Below are positions 16,588 through 24,852 of a stretch of 64,000 bases of DNA, piece by piece. The position numbers and the translations under genes are program-made. Location: NCBI GenBank assembly GCA_038234715.1, contig JBBQTD010000004.1:62001-126000 (forward strand), read 5' to 3'. Origin of the DNA: SZAS-103 sp038234715 (GTDB taxonomy: Bacteria > Pseudomonadota > Gammaproteobacteria > Xanthomonadales > Xanthomonadaceae). The stretch's first letter is position 1. Each line of letters opens with the position of its first letter. The notes beneath the pieces were generated by a model. The model ran no database searches. It saw nothing but the letters and a program-made list of their open reading frames with translations, and was not told where the DNA came from.

Positions 16588-17309
16588 GTCGGTTTTACCG
16601 CGCAGGCGAGATAGTTGACGTCGGTGCGGCGGCCCAGCATTGCGCTTCGGGTGATCGGGTTGTACTGCAATCCACTGACGTCTTCGAGCTGCACTCCAGC
16701 AGAACGCATCCATGCCGCGAGTTCGGCCGGCCGGATGAACTGCGCGAAATTGTGGGTGCCCTTCGGCAGCAATCCGGTGACGTATTCGGCACCAACGATG
16801 GCGAGTGCGAATGCGGCCGGCGTGCGGTTGAGCGTCGACACGAACAGGCGTCCTCCCGGCTTGAGCAGGTTCGCACAAGCGTTCACGACAGATGAAGGAT
16901 CGGGCACGTGCTCGAGCATCTCCATGCAGGTGATCGCGTCGAACCGCGAGGGAGACTGGGCGGCGATGGTTTCCACCGATTGCACCCGATAGTCGATGCG
17001 CAACGCAGGTTGAGTGGCCTGTGTTTCAAGCAGGTGCAGGCGGGCGACCTCGATGAGTTCCGGTGCCAGATCCAGCGCAACCACCAGTGCACCTTCGCGC
17101 GCGAGCGCTTCGCTGAGCAAGCCAGCGCCACATCCAACATCGAGCACGGTAGCGCCGCGCAACGCGCAACGCGACTGCACATAGGCCAAGCGTGTCGGGT
17201 TGAGTTCATGGAGCGCGCGCTGCGGGCCCCGAGGGTCCCACCACCGATGCGCCAGATCGCCGAACTTGTCGAGTTCGGCCTGATCGAAGTTGGCGCGCGC
17301 TTCACTCAT
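16584..17309 (-). CDS. ubiG: Ubiquinone biosynthesis O-methyltransferase
   Basis: 241 residues. The N-terminal 'FGDLAHRWWDPRGPQRALHELNPTRLAYV' is diagnostic of UbiG. SAM motif I is 'VLDVGCGAGLLSEALAREGA', followed by 'VALDLAPE' and 'ITCMEMLEHVPDP'; 'GTHNFAQFIRPAELAAWM' matches the membrane-facing region. UbiG does both O-methylations in ubiquinone synthesis. ATG 17309 overlaps the upstream stop (ATGA); the longer frame to 17345 would lie within the upstream gene. Confidence 0.94.
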   Translation of the reverse strand: MSEARANFDQAELDKFGDLAHRWWDPRGPQRALHELNPTRLAYVQSRCALRGATVLDVGCGAGLLSEALAREGALVVALDLAPELIEVARLHLLETQATQPALRIDYRVQSVETIAAQSPSRFDAITCMEMLEHVPDPSSVVNACANLLKPGGRLFVSTLNRTPAAFALAIVGAEYVTGLLPKGTHNFAQFIRPAELAAWMRSAGVQLEDVSGLQYNPITRSAMLGRRTDVNYLACAVKPT

Positions 17310-18649
17310 GGAGCACGTCCGATCGCAGCGATGCGTCCGCACCATTGCCTTGCATTGGCAATCAGTGCAGCAGTGTCGATATCCAACAACACTCCTTCGC
17401 TCAACTGGACGCGGCCATCGATCCAGACGTCGGTCACATGTTGGCGCCCGGTGGCGTAGACCAATTGCGAAATCGGGTTGTAGAGCGGCTGGGCTTCGAT
17501 GCGATCCATGTCCACGCAGACCAGGTCTGCGCGCTTGCCGGGTTCGATGCTGCCCACAAGATGGCCGAAGCCAATCGCGATCGCACCGCCGAGCGTGGCC
17601 ATGCGCAGCGCGCTTGCCGCGTCGAGTGCCGATGCATCATGGGCGACGCCCTTGGCGAGCAAGGCGGCTGTGCGCAATTCCCCGAACATGTCCAGATCGT
17701 TGTTGCTCGCGCAGCCGTCAGTGCCAAGCGCAACGTTGACACCGGCCCGGCGCAATGCTTCGACGCGGCAGAAACCCGACGCAAGCTTGAGGTTGGATTC
17801 CGCGCAATGCACGACCGAGACGCCGCGCTCCGCGCACAGCGCGACCTCTGCGTCGCTGAGCTGGGTCATGTGCACGGCGATCAGGCGGTCGTTGACCAAA
17901 CCCAGCCCGTCGAGTCGCGCGATCTGGCGCATTCCATGTTGCCTGATTGCGTCCTCGACCTCCTGCGCGGTCTCGTGGACATGGCAATGCACCGGGACGT
18001 CCAATTGGTCGGAGAGTACGCGGATGCGCTCGAAACTCGCGTCCGACACAGTGTACGGAGCGTGCGGCGCATAACACGTGCGCACCAGGTGGTCGCGACG
18101 GTAGAGGTCGTGGACTTCGCCGGCGCGATCGAAATACTCATCCTGCGACGCGGCCCACGCGGTGGGGAAATCGATGATCGGCAAGCCGACCAGCGCGCGA
18201 AAGCCATGACGGCGATAGGTGGCCGCCGAAACGTCGGGAAAAAAGTAGTTGTCGTTGCAGCAAGTGGTGCCCCCACGCAGCATTTCCGCGATCGCCAACT
18301 CGACGCCGTCGGCAACGAATTCAGGGCCGATCACCGACGCCTCGATCGGCCAGATGTGTTCAGTCAGCCAGCGCATCAACGGGAGGTCGTCGGCGACACC
18401 GCGCAGCAACGTCATTGGATTGTGCGTGTGCGCGTTGACCAGGCCGGGCATCAGCACCGCGTGCGGGCGGCTGATGGTCTCGGTTGGGCGGTAGGTGGCG
18501 CGGGCTTCTGCGATCGGGAGGATCGCGAGGATGGCGCCGTTACGGACTGCCACCGCGTGGTCGACGAGGACAACGCCGTGAGGCTCCACTGGGATGACCC
18601 AGCCGGCTTCGATGAGCAGGTCGCAGGCTTGGGATGTATGTTCGGCCAT
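17306..18649 (-). CDS. mtaD: TRZ/ATZ family amidohydrolase, probable MTA/SAH deaminase
   Basis: 447 residues. Metal ligands are H74-x-H76 (VNAHTHNPM), His in 'VHCHVHETAQE', His in 'AVHMTQL' and Asp in 'LGTDGCASNNDLD'. The overall motif set matches 5'-methylthioadenosine/S-adenosylhomocysteine deaminases of xanthomonads. Placed before ubiG, it may help dispose of S-adenosylhomocysteine made by methyl transfer; this is inference. Deamination of another purine or triazine-like compound cannot be excluded. ATG 18649; the longer frame only reads through an intergenic repeat. Confidence 0.85.
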   Translation of the reverse strand: MAEHTSQACDLLIEAGWVIPVEPHGVVLVDHAVAVRNGAILAILPIAEARATYRPTETISRPHAVLMPGLVNAHTHNPMTLLRGVADDLPLMRWLTEHIWPIEASVIGPEFVADGVELAIAEMLRGGTTCCNDNYFFPDVSAATYRRHGFRALVGLPIIDFPTAWAASQDEYFDRAGEVHDLYRRDHLVRTCYAPHAPYTVSDASFERIRVLSDQLDVPVHCHVHETAQEVEDAIRQHGMRQIARLDGLGLVNDRLIAVHMTQLSDAEVALCAERGVSVVHCAESNLKLASGFCRVEALRRAGVNVALGTDGCASNNDLDMFGELRTAALLAKGVAHDASALDAASALRMATLGGAIAIGFGHLVGSIEPGKRADLVCVDMDRIEAQPLYNPISQLVYATGRQHVTDVWIDGRVQLSEGVLLDIDTAALIANARQWCGRIAAIGRAP

Positions 18650-18743
18650 CGCTTGTCGTGTTCCTGGGCTCGTCAATCCGGCAAAACCTGAATCCCAGTG
18701 TCGGTTGGGTTGCTGTGACGCAAGCAGAGACCGAAGCGACGGG

Positions 18744-18763
18744 ATCCCCGCCTGCACGGGGAT
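18744..18763. repeat. CCCCGC-type intergenic palindrome
   Basis: atccccg and cggggat arms around a 6-nt loop lie between efp and mtaD. Translated on the minus strand this element yields the well-known spurious peptide 'VIPVQAGIP', a hallmark of dispersed proteobacterial repeats. It may also act as a terminator of efp transcripts. Confidence 0.65.
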
Positions 18764-18806
18764 GACGCATCGGCAAAGCCGGACGCCAAGCGCCCGGGCC
18801 AATGCG

Positions 18807-19373
18807 TCACTTCACACGGCTCACATATTCGCCCGAACGCGTATCGACCTTGATGATTTCGTCCTGTCCGACGAACAGCGGCACGCGCACCATGGCGCCG
18901 GTCTCGAGCTTGGCTGGCTTTCCGCCACCACCCGAGGTATCGCCGCGCACGCCGGGATCGGTCTCGACGATTTTCAATTCGACGAAATTCGGCGGCTGCA
19001 CCGCGATTGGCGTGCCATTCCACAGTGTGACCACGCACGCCTCCTCGCCCTTGAGGTATTTCGACGCATCGCCGACGCCAGTGGCATCGGCCTGCACCTG
19101 CTCGAACGTATCGGACTGCATGAAGTGCCAGTGCTCGCCGTCGCTGTAGAGGAACTGCATGTCGGTATCGACCACGTCCGCGACCTCGAGCGAATCGGTC
19201 GCCTTCATCGTCAGTTCGACCACGCGGCCGGACTTGATGAAACGGTACTTGATGCGGGTGAAAGCCTGGCCCTTGCCGGGCTTGACGTATTCGGTCTCGG
19301 TGATGACGCAAGGCTCGGCGTTGACAATGATCTTCATGCCGTTCTTGACGTCGTTCATGCCGTAATTGGCCAT
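18807..19373 (-). CDS. efp: Translation elongation factor P
   Basis: 188 residues with the three EF-P domains: KOW-like N-terminal domain, OB domain from about residue 66, and the C-terminal OB with 'GDTSGGGGKPAKLETGAMVRVPLFV'. The modified lysine is K34 in 'KPGKGQAF', the type that EpmA/EpmB beta-lysylate. EF-P rescues ribosomes stalled at polyproline, fitting the proline-rich proteins encoded nearby (DksA tail, anti-sigma factor). Divergent from epmB, sharing the 160-bp region between them. Confidence 0.97.
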   Translation of the reverse strand: MANYGMNDVKNGMKIIVNAEPCVITETEYVKPGKGQAFTRIKYRFIKSGRVVELTMKATDSLEVADVVDTDMQFLYSDGEHWHFMQSDTFEQVQADATGVGDASKYLKGEEACVVTLWNGTPIAVQPPNFVELKIVETDPGVRGDTSGGGGKPAKLETGAMVRVPLFVGQDEIIKVDTRSGEYVSRVK

Positions 19374-19534
19374 GCAAAATACTCCGTGGGCGAGTGCTGC
19401 CGGTGAAAACGGCTACACTCGTTGGCTGATGAATGTGATCGAATGAGTTGGGAATGATCGAATCCGAATCGCTCGGATCCGGGCGGATCTCGTCCCTGGA
19501 CCAGGACCCTTCCGCTCGCCACCCGCAGCCCGAT

Positions 19535-20536
19535 ATGATAACCGCTCAAGCCCACGATGCGCAGCCGCTCTGGCAGCAGCTCTGGCGCGACGCGATCCGC
19601 GATCCGCACGAGTTGCTGCGCCTGCTCGATCTTCCGTGGCTCGCCGCGAAACTCTCGCCTGCCGCCGCGGCGCAATTCCAGTTGCGGGTGCCACGCGGCT
19701 TCGTAGCGCGCATGCGTCGCGGCGACCCCCACGACCCATTGCTGCGCCAGGTCTTGCCGGTGCTCGAAGAAGACCGCATTGTCGCGGGCTTTGCGCTCGA
19801 CGCGGTCGGCGATGCGGCGGCGCGAGGTACGACTGGTGTCATCCACAAGTACGCGAACCGCGCACTGCTGATCGCGACCGGCAGTTGCGCGGTGCATTGC
19901 CGGTATTGCTTCCGTCGGCATTTCCCGTACGCCATGGAAACCGCTGCGGCTGCGAACTGGGCTGCGTCGCTGGCCTACCTGCGGGCCGACTCGAGCATCG
20001 CCGAAGTGCTGCTGTCCGGCGGCGACCCGCTGTCCCTGGCCACATCGAAGCTCGCCGAGCTCACCGACGCGCTGGCGGCGATCGGCCATGTCCGCAGGCT
20101 GCGCATCCACACCCGCCTGCCGGTGGTGCTGCCCGAACGCGTGGACGCTGGATTGATCGACTGGCTGCGTAGCCTGCAGCAACAGGTCGTCATCGTGATC
20201 CACGCCAACCATGCCAGCGAATTCGATGCCGACGTGGATGCCGCGCTGGGGCGCCTGCGCTCGACGGGCGCGACCCTGTTGAACCAGTCGGTGCTGCTGC
20301 GTGGGGTCAACGATGACGCCGACGTGCTGGTTGCCTTGTCCGAGCGCCTGTTCGCCGCCGGCGTGCTGCCCTACTATCTGCACCAGCTCGACCGTGTCGC
20401 CGGAACCGCTCATTTCGAGGTCCCGGATGCCGAGGCTCGCGCGTTGCACCTCACCTTGCGTTCACGCCTGCCCGGCTATCTGGTACCAAGCTTGGCCAGG
20501 GAAGTCGCTGGAGAGCCCCATAAGACCCTGATGTAG
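19535..20536 (+). CDS. epmB: EF-P beta-lysylation protein (lysine 2,3-aminomutase-like)
   Basis: 333 residues from ATG 19535. Radical-SAM cluster motif is C118-x3-C122-x2-C125 (SCAVHCRYCFRRHF). Also present are 'SGGDPLSL', 'RLRIHTRLPVVLPERV' and the PLP lysine region near 'LAREVAGEPHKT'. EpmB converts (S)-alpha-lysine to (R)-beta-lysine for EF-P. ATG 19535 aligns with E. coli EpmB; an in-frame ATG at 19454 would add 27 unconserved residues. Divergent pairing with efp supports the function; epmA is not in this window. Confidence 0.93.
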   Translation: MITAQAHDAQPLWQQLWRDAIRDPHELLRLLDLPWLAAKLSPAAAAQFQLRVPRGFVARMRRGDPHDPLLRQVLPVLEEDRIVAGFALDAVGDAAARGTTGVIHKYANRALLIATGSCAVHCRYCFRRHFPYAMETAAAANWAASLAYLRADSSIAEVLLSGGDPLSLATSKLAELTDALAAIGHVRRLRIHTRLPVVLPERVDAGLIDWLRSLQQQVVIVIHANHASEFDADVDAALGRLRSTGATLLNQSVLLRGVNDDADVLVALSERLFAAGVLPYYLHQLDRVAGTAHFEVPDAEARALHLTLRSRLPGYLVPSLAREVAGEPHKTLM

Positions 20537-20624
20537 CCTTCTGCGGTACCATCCACCCGCTGCAATCTGGCCAATCTGCTCGAATAAGTGTAAATAAACC
20601 GTTGAAGTCCCTAGAGCCTCAGGC

Positions 20625-22697
20625 ATGACCGCAAAAGAAACCGTCATCCGACTGCTGCTTGTGGAAGACCAACTCGAGGACGCCGAACACCTGATCAGCG
20701 TATTGCGCAACGGGGGCGTCGCCGTGCGTCCGCAGCGTGCACAGGACATCGCCGAACTGAAGACCCAATTGGCGGAAGGCACCGTGGACATGGTGCTCGC
20801 TTCGCTGGATGCGAAGGCGCTGACCTTTGCCACGGTGATCGCCGCAGTCAATGCGAGCGGCAAGGATATTTCGGTCGTGGCAACGGCCGGCGCGTTCGAA
20901 GAGGACAAGGTGATCGCTGCACTCGTGGCTGGCGCGCGCGATGTCGCCCTGCGCGGCCGCCCCGACCACTTGCGGCTGGTCGTGCGCAACGAGTTCACGG
21001 TACTCGACAACAGGCGCGCGCTGCGCCGGATTGAAGCAGCGATGCACGAGTCCGAACGCCGCTGCGACTCACTGATCGCCTCTTCCCGCGACCCGATCGC
21101 GTACGTGCATGAAGGCATGTACATCCGCGCGAACGAAGCCTACCTGGAGATGTTCGGCTACGAGGACTTCCTCGAGATCGAAGGCATGCCACTGATGGAC
21201 ATGGTGGCCGAAACCGATGCCGACACCTTCAAGCAGCTGCTGCGCGACCTGGCCAAGGGCGAGCCGCCCCCGCGTTCGCTGGAACTGCGTGCGCGTCGCG
21301 CCGACGGTTCCGATTTCGATGCAACCCTGGAGTTCGCCCAGGCCAGTTACGAAGGCGAGGCCTGCCTGCAGATCATCTTCCGGCAGCGGACGATGGACGC
21401 GGACATGGCGCGCGAACTCGACGAGCTGCGCTACCGCGACCAGACCACGGGGCTGTCGAACCGCAGGCATTTCCTCGAACAGCTCGAACCGGTGGTGGCC
21501 AGCGCAGCCGCCGGCCGCAACGACCAGTTGTTGTTGCTGATCGAACCAGATCACTACAGCGCCCTGATGCAGGACATCGGCATCGCCCACACCGACGAAT
21601 TCCTCGCGCACCTGGCGAAACGCCTGCGCGAGACCGTCGGCGAGGATGTCATCAGCGCGCGCTTCGGCGACCACACCTTTGCGGTGCTCAAGACCGACTC
21701 GCCGCCGAATGCCAGCGTCGAGCTGGCCGAAAGCATCCGCGCGGCATTCCAGGGTTTCATCGTCGAGGCCGGCGAGCGCTCGGTGAACATCACCGTCAGC
21801 ATCGGCGGCGTGCAGATCGGCGAGAAGATCGCGAGCCTGCAGCAGGTGCTCGGCAAGGCCGGCCAAGCCGTGAATTCGTGCAGCAACCTCGGTGGCAACC
21901 GGGTCGAGATCTTCGATCCGTCCGCGCGCGACCGCGCCGAAACCGAGCGCATCGATGCCTGGGTCAAGCGCATCAAGGATGCACTGACCGGCGACGGGTT
22001 CGTGCTGCACTACCAGCCGATCATCAGCATGAACGGCCAACCCGGCGAGATGTACGAAACATTCCTGCGCATGAAGCTTGGCAGCGGCGAAGTCGTCCCG
22101 CCGCTGAGTTTCCTGCCGATCGGCGAAGAACATGGCCTGCTCGACGACATCGACCGCTGGGTGGTCACCCGCGCGATCCAGGTGCTGGCCGAACGCAAGA
22201 AGGCCGGCAAGCACACCACACTGGTCGTCAAGGTCACGCCGGCATCGCTGATGGAAGGCGGGCTAGAAGCGCTGATCATCGAGCAACTCAAGAAGTACGA
22301 TGTCCCGGGCGACCGTCTCGTGCTGGAAATCCCCGAGTCGAAAGCCTTCACCAACCTGCGCGCGACCCAGGACCTGCAGAAGGCACTGCAGCCGCTGGGC
22401 TGCCGGATCGCATTGGAACAGTTCGGGTCCGGACTGAACTCGTTCCAGTTGCTGACCCACGTCGACGCCGCATTCCTCAAGATCGACCGCGGATTCATGG
22501 CCGACCTTGCGAAGACCCCGGACAACCAGAAAAAGATGCGCGAGATCACCACCGAAGGCCATCGCCTTGGCAAGCAGGTGATCGCCGAATTCGTGCAGGA
22601 CGCAAGCAGCATGAGCGTGCTGTTCTCGGTCGGCGTCGACTACGTCGAAGGACACTTCCTGGCCGCGGCGGGGCCGGAGATGAATTACGAGTTCTGA
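20625..22697 (+). CDS. FimX-like REC-PAS-GGDEF-EAL protein with degenerate catalytic motifs
   Basis: 690 residues. Order: receiver-like domain (about 8-125), PAS (about 140-260), GGDEF (about 270-435), EAL (about 445-690). The receiver's phosphoacceptor position in 'VDMVLASLD' is Ser. The GGDEF signature reads 'ARFGDHTFAVL' and the EAL signature reads 'YETFLRMK', so neither synthesis nor hydrolysis of c-di-GMP is expected. This matches FimX, a c-di-GMP receptor that drives type IV pilus assembly and twitching. The EAL domain may still bind c-di-GMP. ATG 20625 is preceded by 'caggc'; the gene stands alone. Confidence 0.85.
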   Translation: MTAKETVIRLLLVEDQLEDAEHLISVLRNGGVAVRPQRAQDIAELKTQLAEGTVDMVLASLDAKALTFATVIAAVNASGKDISVVATAGAFEEDKVIAALVAGARDVALRGRPDHLRLVVRNEFTVLDNRRALRRIEAAMHESERRCDSLIASSRDPIAYVHEGMYIRANEAYLEMFGYEDFLEIEGMPLMDMVAETDADTFKQLLRDLAKGEPPPRSLELRARRADGSDFDATLEFAQASYEGEACLQIIFRQRTMDADMARELDELRYRDQTTGLSNRRHFLEQLEPVVASAAAGRNDQLLLLIEPDHYSALMQDIGIAHTDEFLAHLAKRLRETVGEDVISARFGDHTFAVLKTDSPPNASVELAESIRAAFQGFIVEAGERSVNITVSIGGVQIGEKIASLQQVLGKAGQAVNSCSNLGGNRVEIFDPSARDRAETERIDAWVKRIKDALTGDGFVLHYQPIISMNGQPGEMYETFLRMKLGSGEVVPPLSFLPIGEEHGLLDDIDRWVVTRAIQVLAERKKAGKHTTLVVKVTPASLMEGGLEALIIEQLKKYDVPGDRLVLEIPESKAFTNLRATQDLQKALQPLGCRIALEQFGSGLNSFQLLTHVDAAFLKIDRGFMADLAKTPDNQKKMREITTEGHRLGKQVIAEFVQDASSMSVLFSVGVDYVEGHFLAAAGPEMNYEF

Positions 22698-22922
22698 CGG
22701 ATCGGGCTTTGCACCGACGGTCGCACTCTGCCCTTGCGTCTCTCGCTGGTTGACCGTTGACTGTTGTCCCTCAGCCATCCAGCGTCACCCACGCGCGTTG
22801 AAAAGACGCCTGGCAACGCATGCGGCAGTTGGGGTTCGTGCATGACGCTAGCCAGCGGCTCCGGGATGCATCCCATGATGCGTGCGTGGCTTTCCGGTGT
22901 CTGGGCAATACGTCCGAACGCT

Positions 22923-23321
22923 GCGGTCATGTCGCCCGACAGCGCGGCGATGTTGCCTTGCATCGCGTCGATGTTTTCCATCATCGCAGCCCCGATGCAC
23001 ATCATTGCGGCTCCGATGTAGATCATTGCACCTCCGATGCACATCATCGCGGCTCCGATGTACATCATTGCAGCTCCGATGCACATCATCGCGGCTCCGA
23101 TGCACATCATTGCGGCTCCGATGCACATCATCGCGGCAATGATTTCCATCATGGCGCCGATGTTTGCCATCCTGGCGGCGATGGTGTTCAACATCGCAAT
23201 GATGTTTCCCCTCCTCGCGGCGATGTTGATGATCCCCGCGCCGATGTTGCCCAACGTGGCGCCGATGTTTCCCATCATTGCCGCGATGCTTCCCATCATG
23301 GCCCGGGTTCATCCGGCCATG
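22923..23321. repeat. 21-bp-period tandem array, 19 units (array A)
   Basis: Nineteen consecutive 21-bp units without a single length change. Seven central units (22986-23132) are nearly identical (gcggctccgatgcacatcat core); outer units drift but keep the gcg-gcg-atg and atc-at spacing. The plus-strand frame (A-A-P-M-H-I-I) has a stop at 23019-23021. A minus-strand frame stays open from 23299 to 22685 and would give 204 residues of a GNIAAMM-type heptapeptide, but no ribosome-binding site is evident and it runs into the end of the FimX-like gene. I therefore list the DNA repeat and not a gene. The rest of 22698-23547 has no supported gene. Confidence 0.85.
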
Positions 23322-23528
23322 ATCCTGATGCGTCCGGACACAAGTGGGTTTTGCTGAACAACTTTTCCTGCTTCCTGCAGGGGCGCTCCCGCTTCCCTGA
23401 CGAGCTTCGTGGTGCTTCCCGATCGTGTGGACTTCCCGATCTGTTTGCCCGCTGACCGATCCATCAGCCGCGGTTTGCTCGGGTTTCCCGTCCAGCCGAG
23501 AGAAATTTCTGGACAACTGCCAGCTATC

Positions 23529-23547
23529 GGTGTATCAATTTATACCC
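23529..23547 (+). promoter_or_regulatory. Probable LexA operator at the lexA-imu cassette
   Basis: The 19 bp just before the lexA ATG contain GTATCAATTTATAC (23532-23545), with GTAT and ATAC half-sites as mirror arms. A tggaca at 23510-23515 could be a -35 box, which would place the operator over the -10 region. This fits autorepression of the SOS cassette; the site differs from the E. coli SOS box, as is usual for cassette-type LexA proteins. Confidence 0.5.
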
Positions 23548-24189
23548 ATGAAAACCATCACCGCCCGCCAGCAATCCGTCCTCGACCATCTGCGCGCCCA
23601 ACTCGCCGCGGAAGGCCGCCCCCCCACCCTGACCGAAATCGCGATGGCGTTCGATATCGGCCTGAACGCCGCGCGCAAGCACGTGCATGCGCTTGCCGCG
23701 AAGGGCTTCGTGGAGCTCGCGCCAGGCAAGGCGCGCGGCATCCGCCTGATCGAGGCGCGCTCGCGCAGGTCCAGGCGCCCGCAGCTTTCGCCCGCCCGAC
23801 CAACCCTGCTCGAACTGCCGCTGGTTGGCCGGGTTGCGGCAGGCAGCCCGATCATGTCCGAAGGCAACATCGAGGCACGCTACGGCATCGACGCCGCTCT
23901 GTTCCGGCCACGCGCGGATTACCTGCTGCGCGTGGAAGGCGAGAGCATGCGCGATGCGGGCATCCGCGACGGCGACCTGATCGCCGTGCACCGCACGCCC
24001 GAGGCCCTGGACGGCCAGATCGTCGTTGCCCGCATCGAGGACGAGATCACCGTCAAGCGTCTGCGCACCGAACCCCACCGCTTGCTGCTGTTACCCGCCA
24101 ATCCCGATTTCCAGCCGATCGTGGTCGATGCGCGCTCCGGCAGCTTCGCGATCGAAGGCGTGTACGTCGGCGCGATCCGCAGGGCCTGA
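23548..24189 (+). CDS. lexA: LexA repressor of the imu cassette
   Basis: 213 residues. Winged helix-turn-helix (1-65; 'TLTEIAMAFDIGLNAARKHV') and S24 peptidase domain. The self-cleavage bond is A98-G99 in 'VGRVAAGSPI'; catalytic S133 (VEGESMRD) and K170 (ITVKRL) are present. RecA-stimulated self-cleavage should derepress the genes behind it. This LexA type accompanies imuA-imuB-dnaE2 in xanthomonads and pseudomonads and is often a second LexA (LexA2). ATG 23548 follows the probable operator directly with no clear Shine-Dalgarno. imuA starts 3 bp later. Confidence 0.93.
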   Translation: MKTITARQQSVLDHLRAQLAAEGRPPTLTEIAMAFDIGLNAARKHVHALAAKGFVELAPGKARGIRLIEARSRRSRRPQLSPARPTLLELPLVGRVAAGSPIMSEGNIEARYGIDAALFRPRADYLLRVEGESMRDAGIRDGDLIAVHRTPEALDGQIVVARIEDEITVKRLRTEPHRLLLLPANPDFQPIVVDARSGSFAIEGVYVGAIRRA

Positions 24190-24192
24190 GAC

Positions 24193-24843
24193 ATGCAAGG
24201 CCATGGGGTGCGGCGGCATGGGGTGCACGAAGCCGACTGTCTGCAACAGGCATTGCACGACGGCAGCGTGTTTCGCGGCGGTCGCGCGCGGCAGGCACAT
24301 GACGGACTCGCGAGTGGCAACCCCGCGCTGGATGCAGCACTGCCCTGGAACGGTTTTCCACGCGGTGCGCTGACCGAACTTCTGGTCGGCGCCGATGGCC
24401 TTGGCGAACTCTCCCTGCTGATGCCTGCGCTCGCACGCCTGGCCGTGCGCGAGCACATCGCCCTGGTGTCGCCACCCTATATTCCTTATGCGCCCGCACT
24501 TGTACGCGCGGGGCTGCCACTGGCGCGGCTTGCATGGATCGACGCACCTGCCGAACGCGCGTTGTGGGCGGCCGAGCAATGCCTGCGCGCGGGCTGCCTC
24601 GGCGCAGCCCTGGTCTGGAGCACCGGCGGCGATGAGCGCGCGTTGCGGCGCCTGCAGGTGGCGGCCGAGGACGGCGGCAGTTTCGGTTTCGTATTCCGCC
24701 CTGCACGGCATGCGGCCAATCCAAGCCCTGCGGCGTTGCGCTTGCTGATCGATGCGGACGCGGGTGCGACCCGATTGCGCGTGCTCAAGTGTCGTGGCAC
24801 GCAACCCCCCACCGCACCCCTGCTGCACGCGCGGACGCATTGA
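24193..24843 (+). CDS. imuA: ImuA, RecA/SulA-like mutasome protein
   Basis: 216 residues. 'GNPALDAALPWNGFPRGALTELLVG' is the RecA-like N-terminal fold characteristic of ImuA; 'LARLAWIDAPAERALWAAEQCLRAG' and 'RRLQVAAEDGGSFGFVFRP' match the family. ImuA partners ImuB and DnaE2 in error-prone translesion synthesis after DNA damage. No full Walker A is visible. It starts 3 bp after lexA and ends 9 bp before imuB, so the four genes are one operon. Confidence 0.92.
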   Translation: MQGHGVRRHGVHEADCLQQALHDGSVFRGGRARQAHDGLASGNPALDAALPWNGFPRGALTELLVGADGLGELSLLMPALARLAVREHIALVSPPYIPYAPALVRAGLPLARLAWIDAPAERALWAAEQCLRAGCLGAALVWSTGGDERALRRLQVAAEDGGSFGFVFRPARHAANPSPAALRLLIDADAGATRLRVLKCRGTQPPTAPLLHARTH

Positions 24844-24852
24844 GGCCCTACC

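Noticed and set aside
18650..18802. 51-residue N-terminal extension of the MtaD-like protein
   Set aside because: It translates an intergenic repeat (VIPVQAGIP peptide), a known artefact.
22685..23299. 204-codon minus-strand frame through array A (heptapeptide repeats)
   Set aside because: Not listed as a gene because there is no ribosome-binding site, it overlaps the 3' end of the FimX-like gene, and open frames exist in several registers. Kept as an open possibility in the findings.
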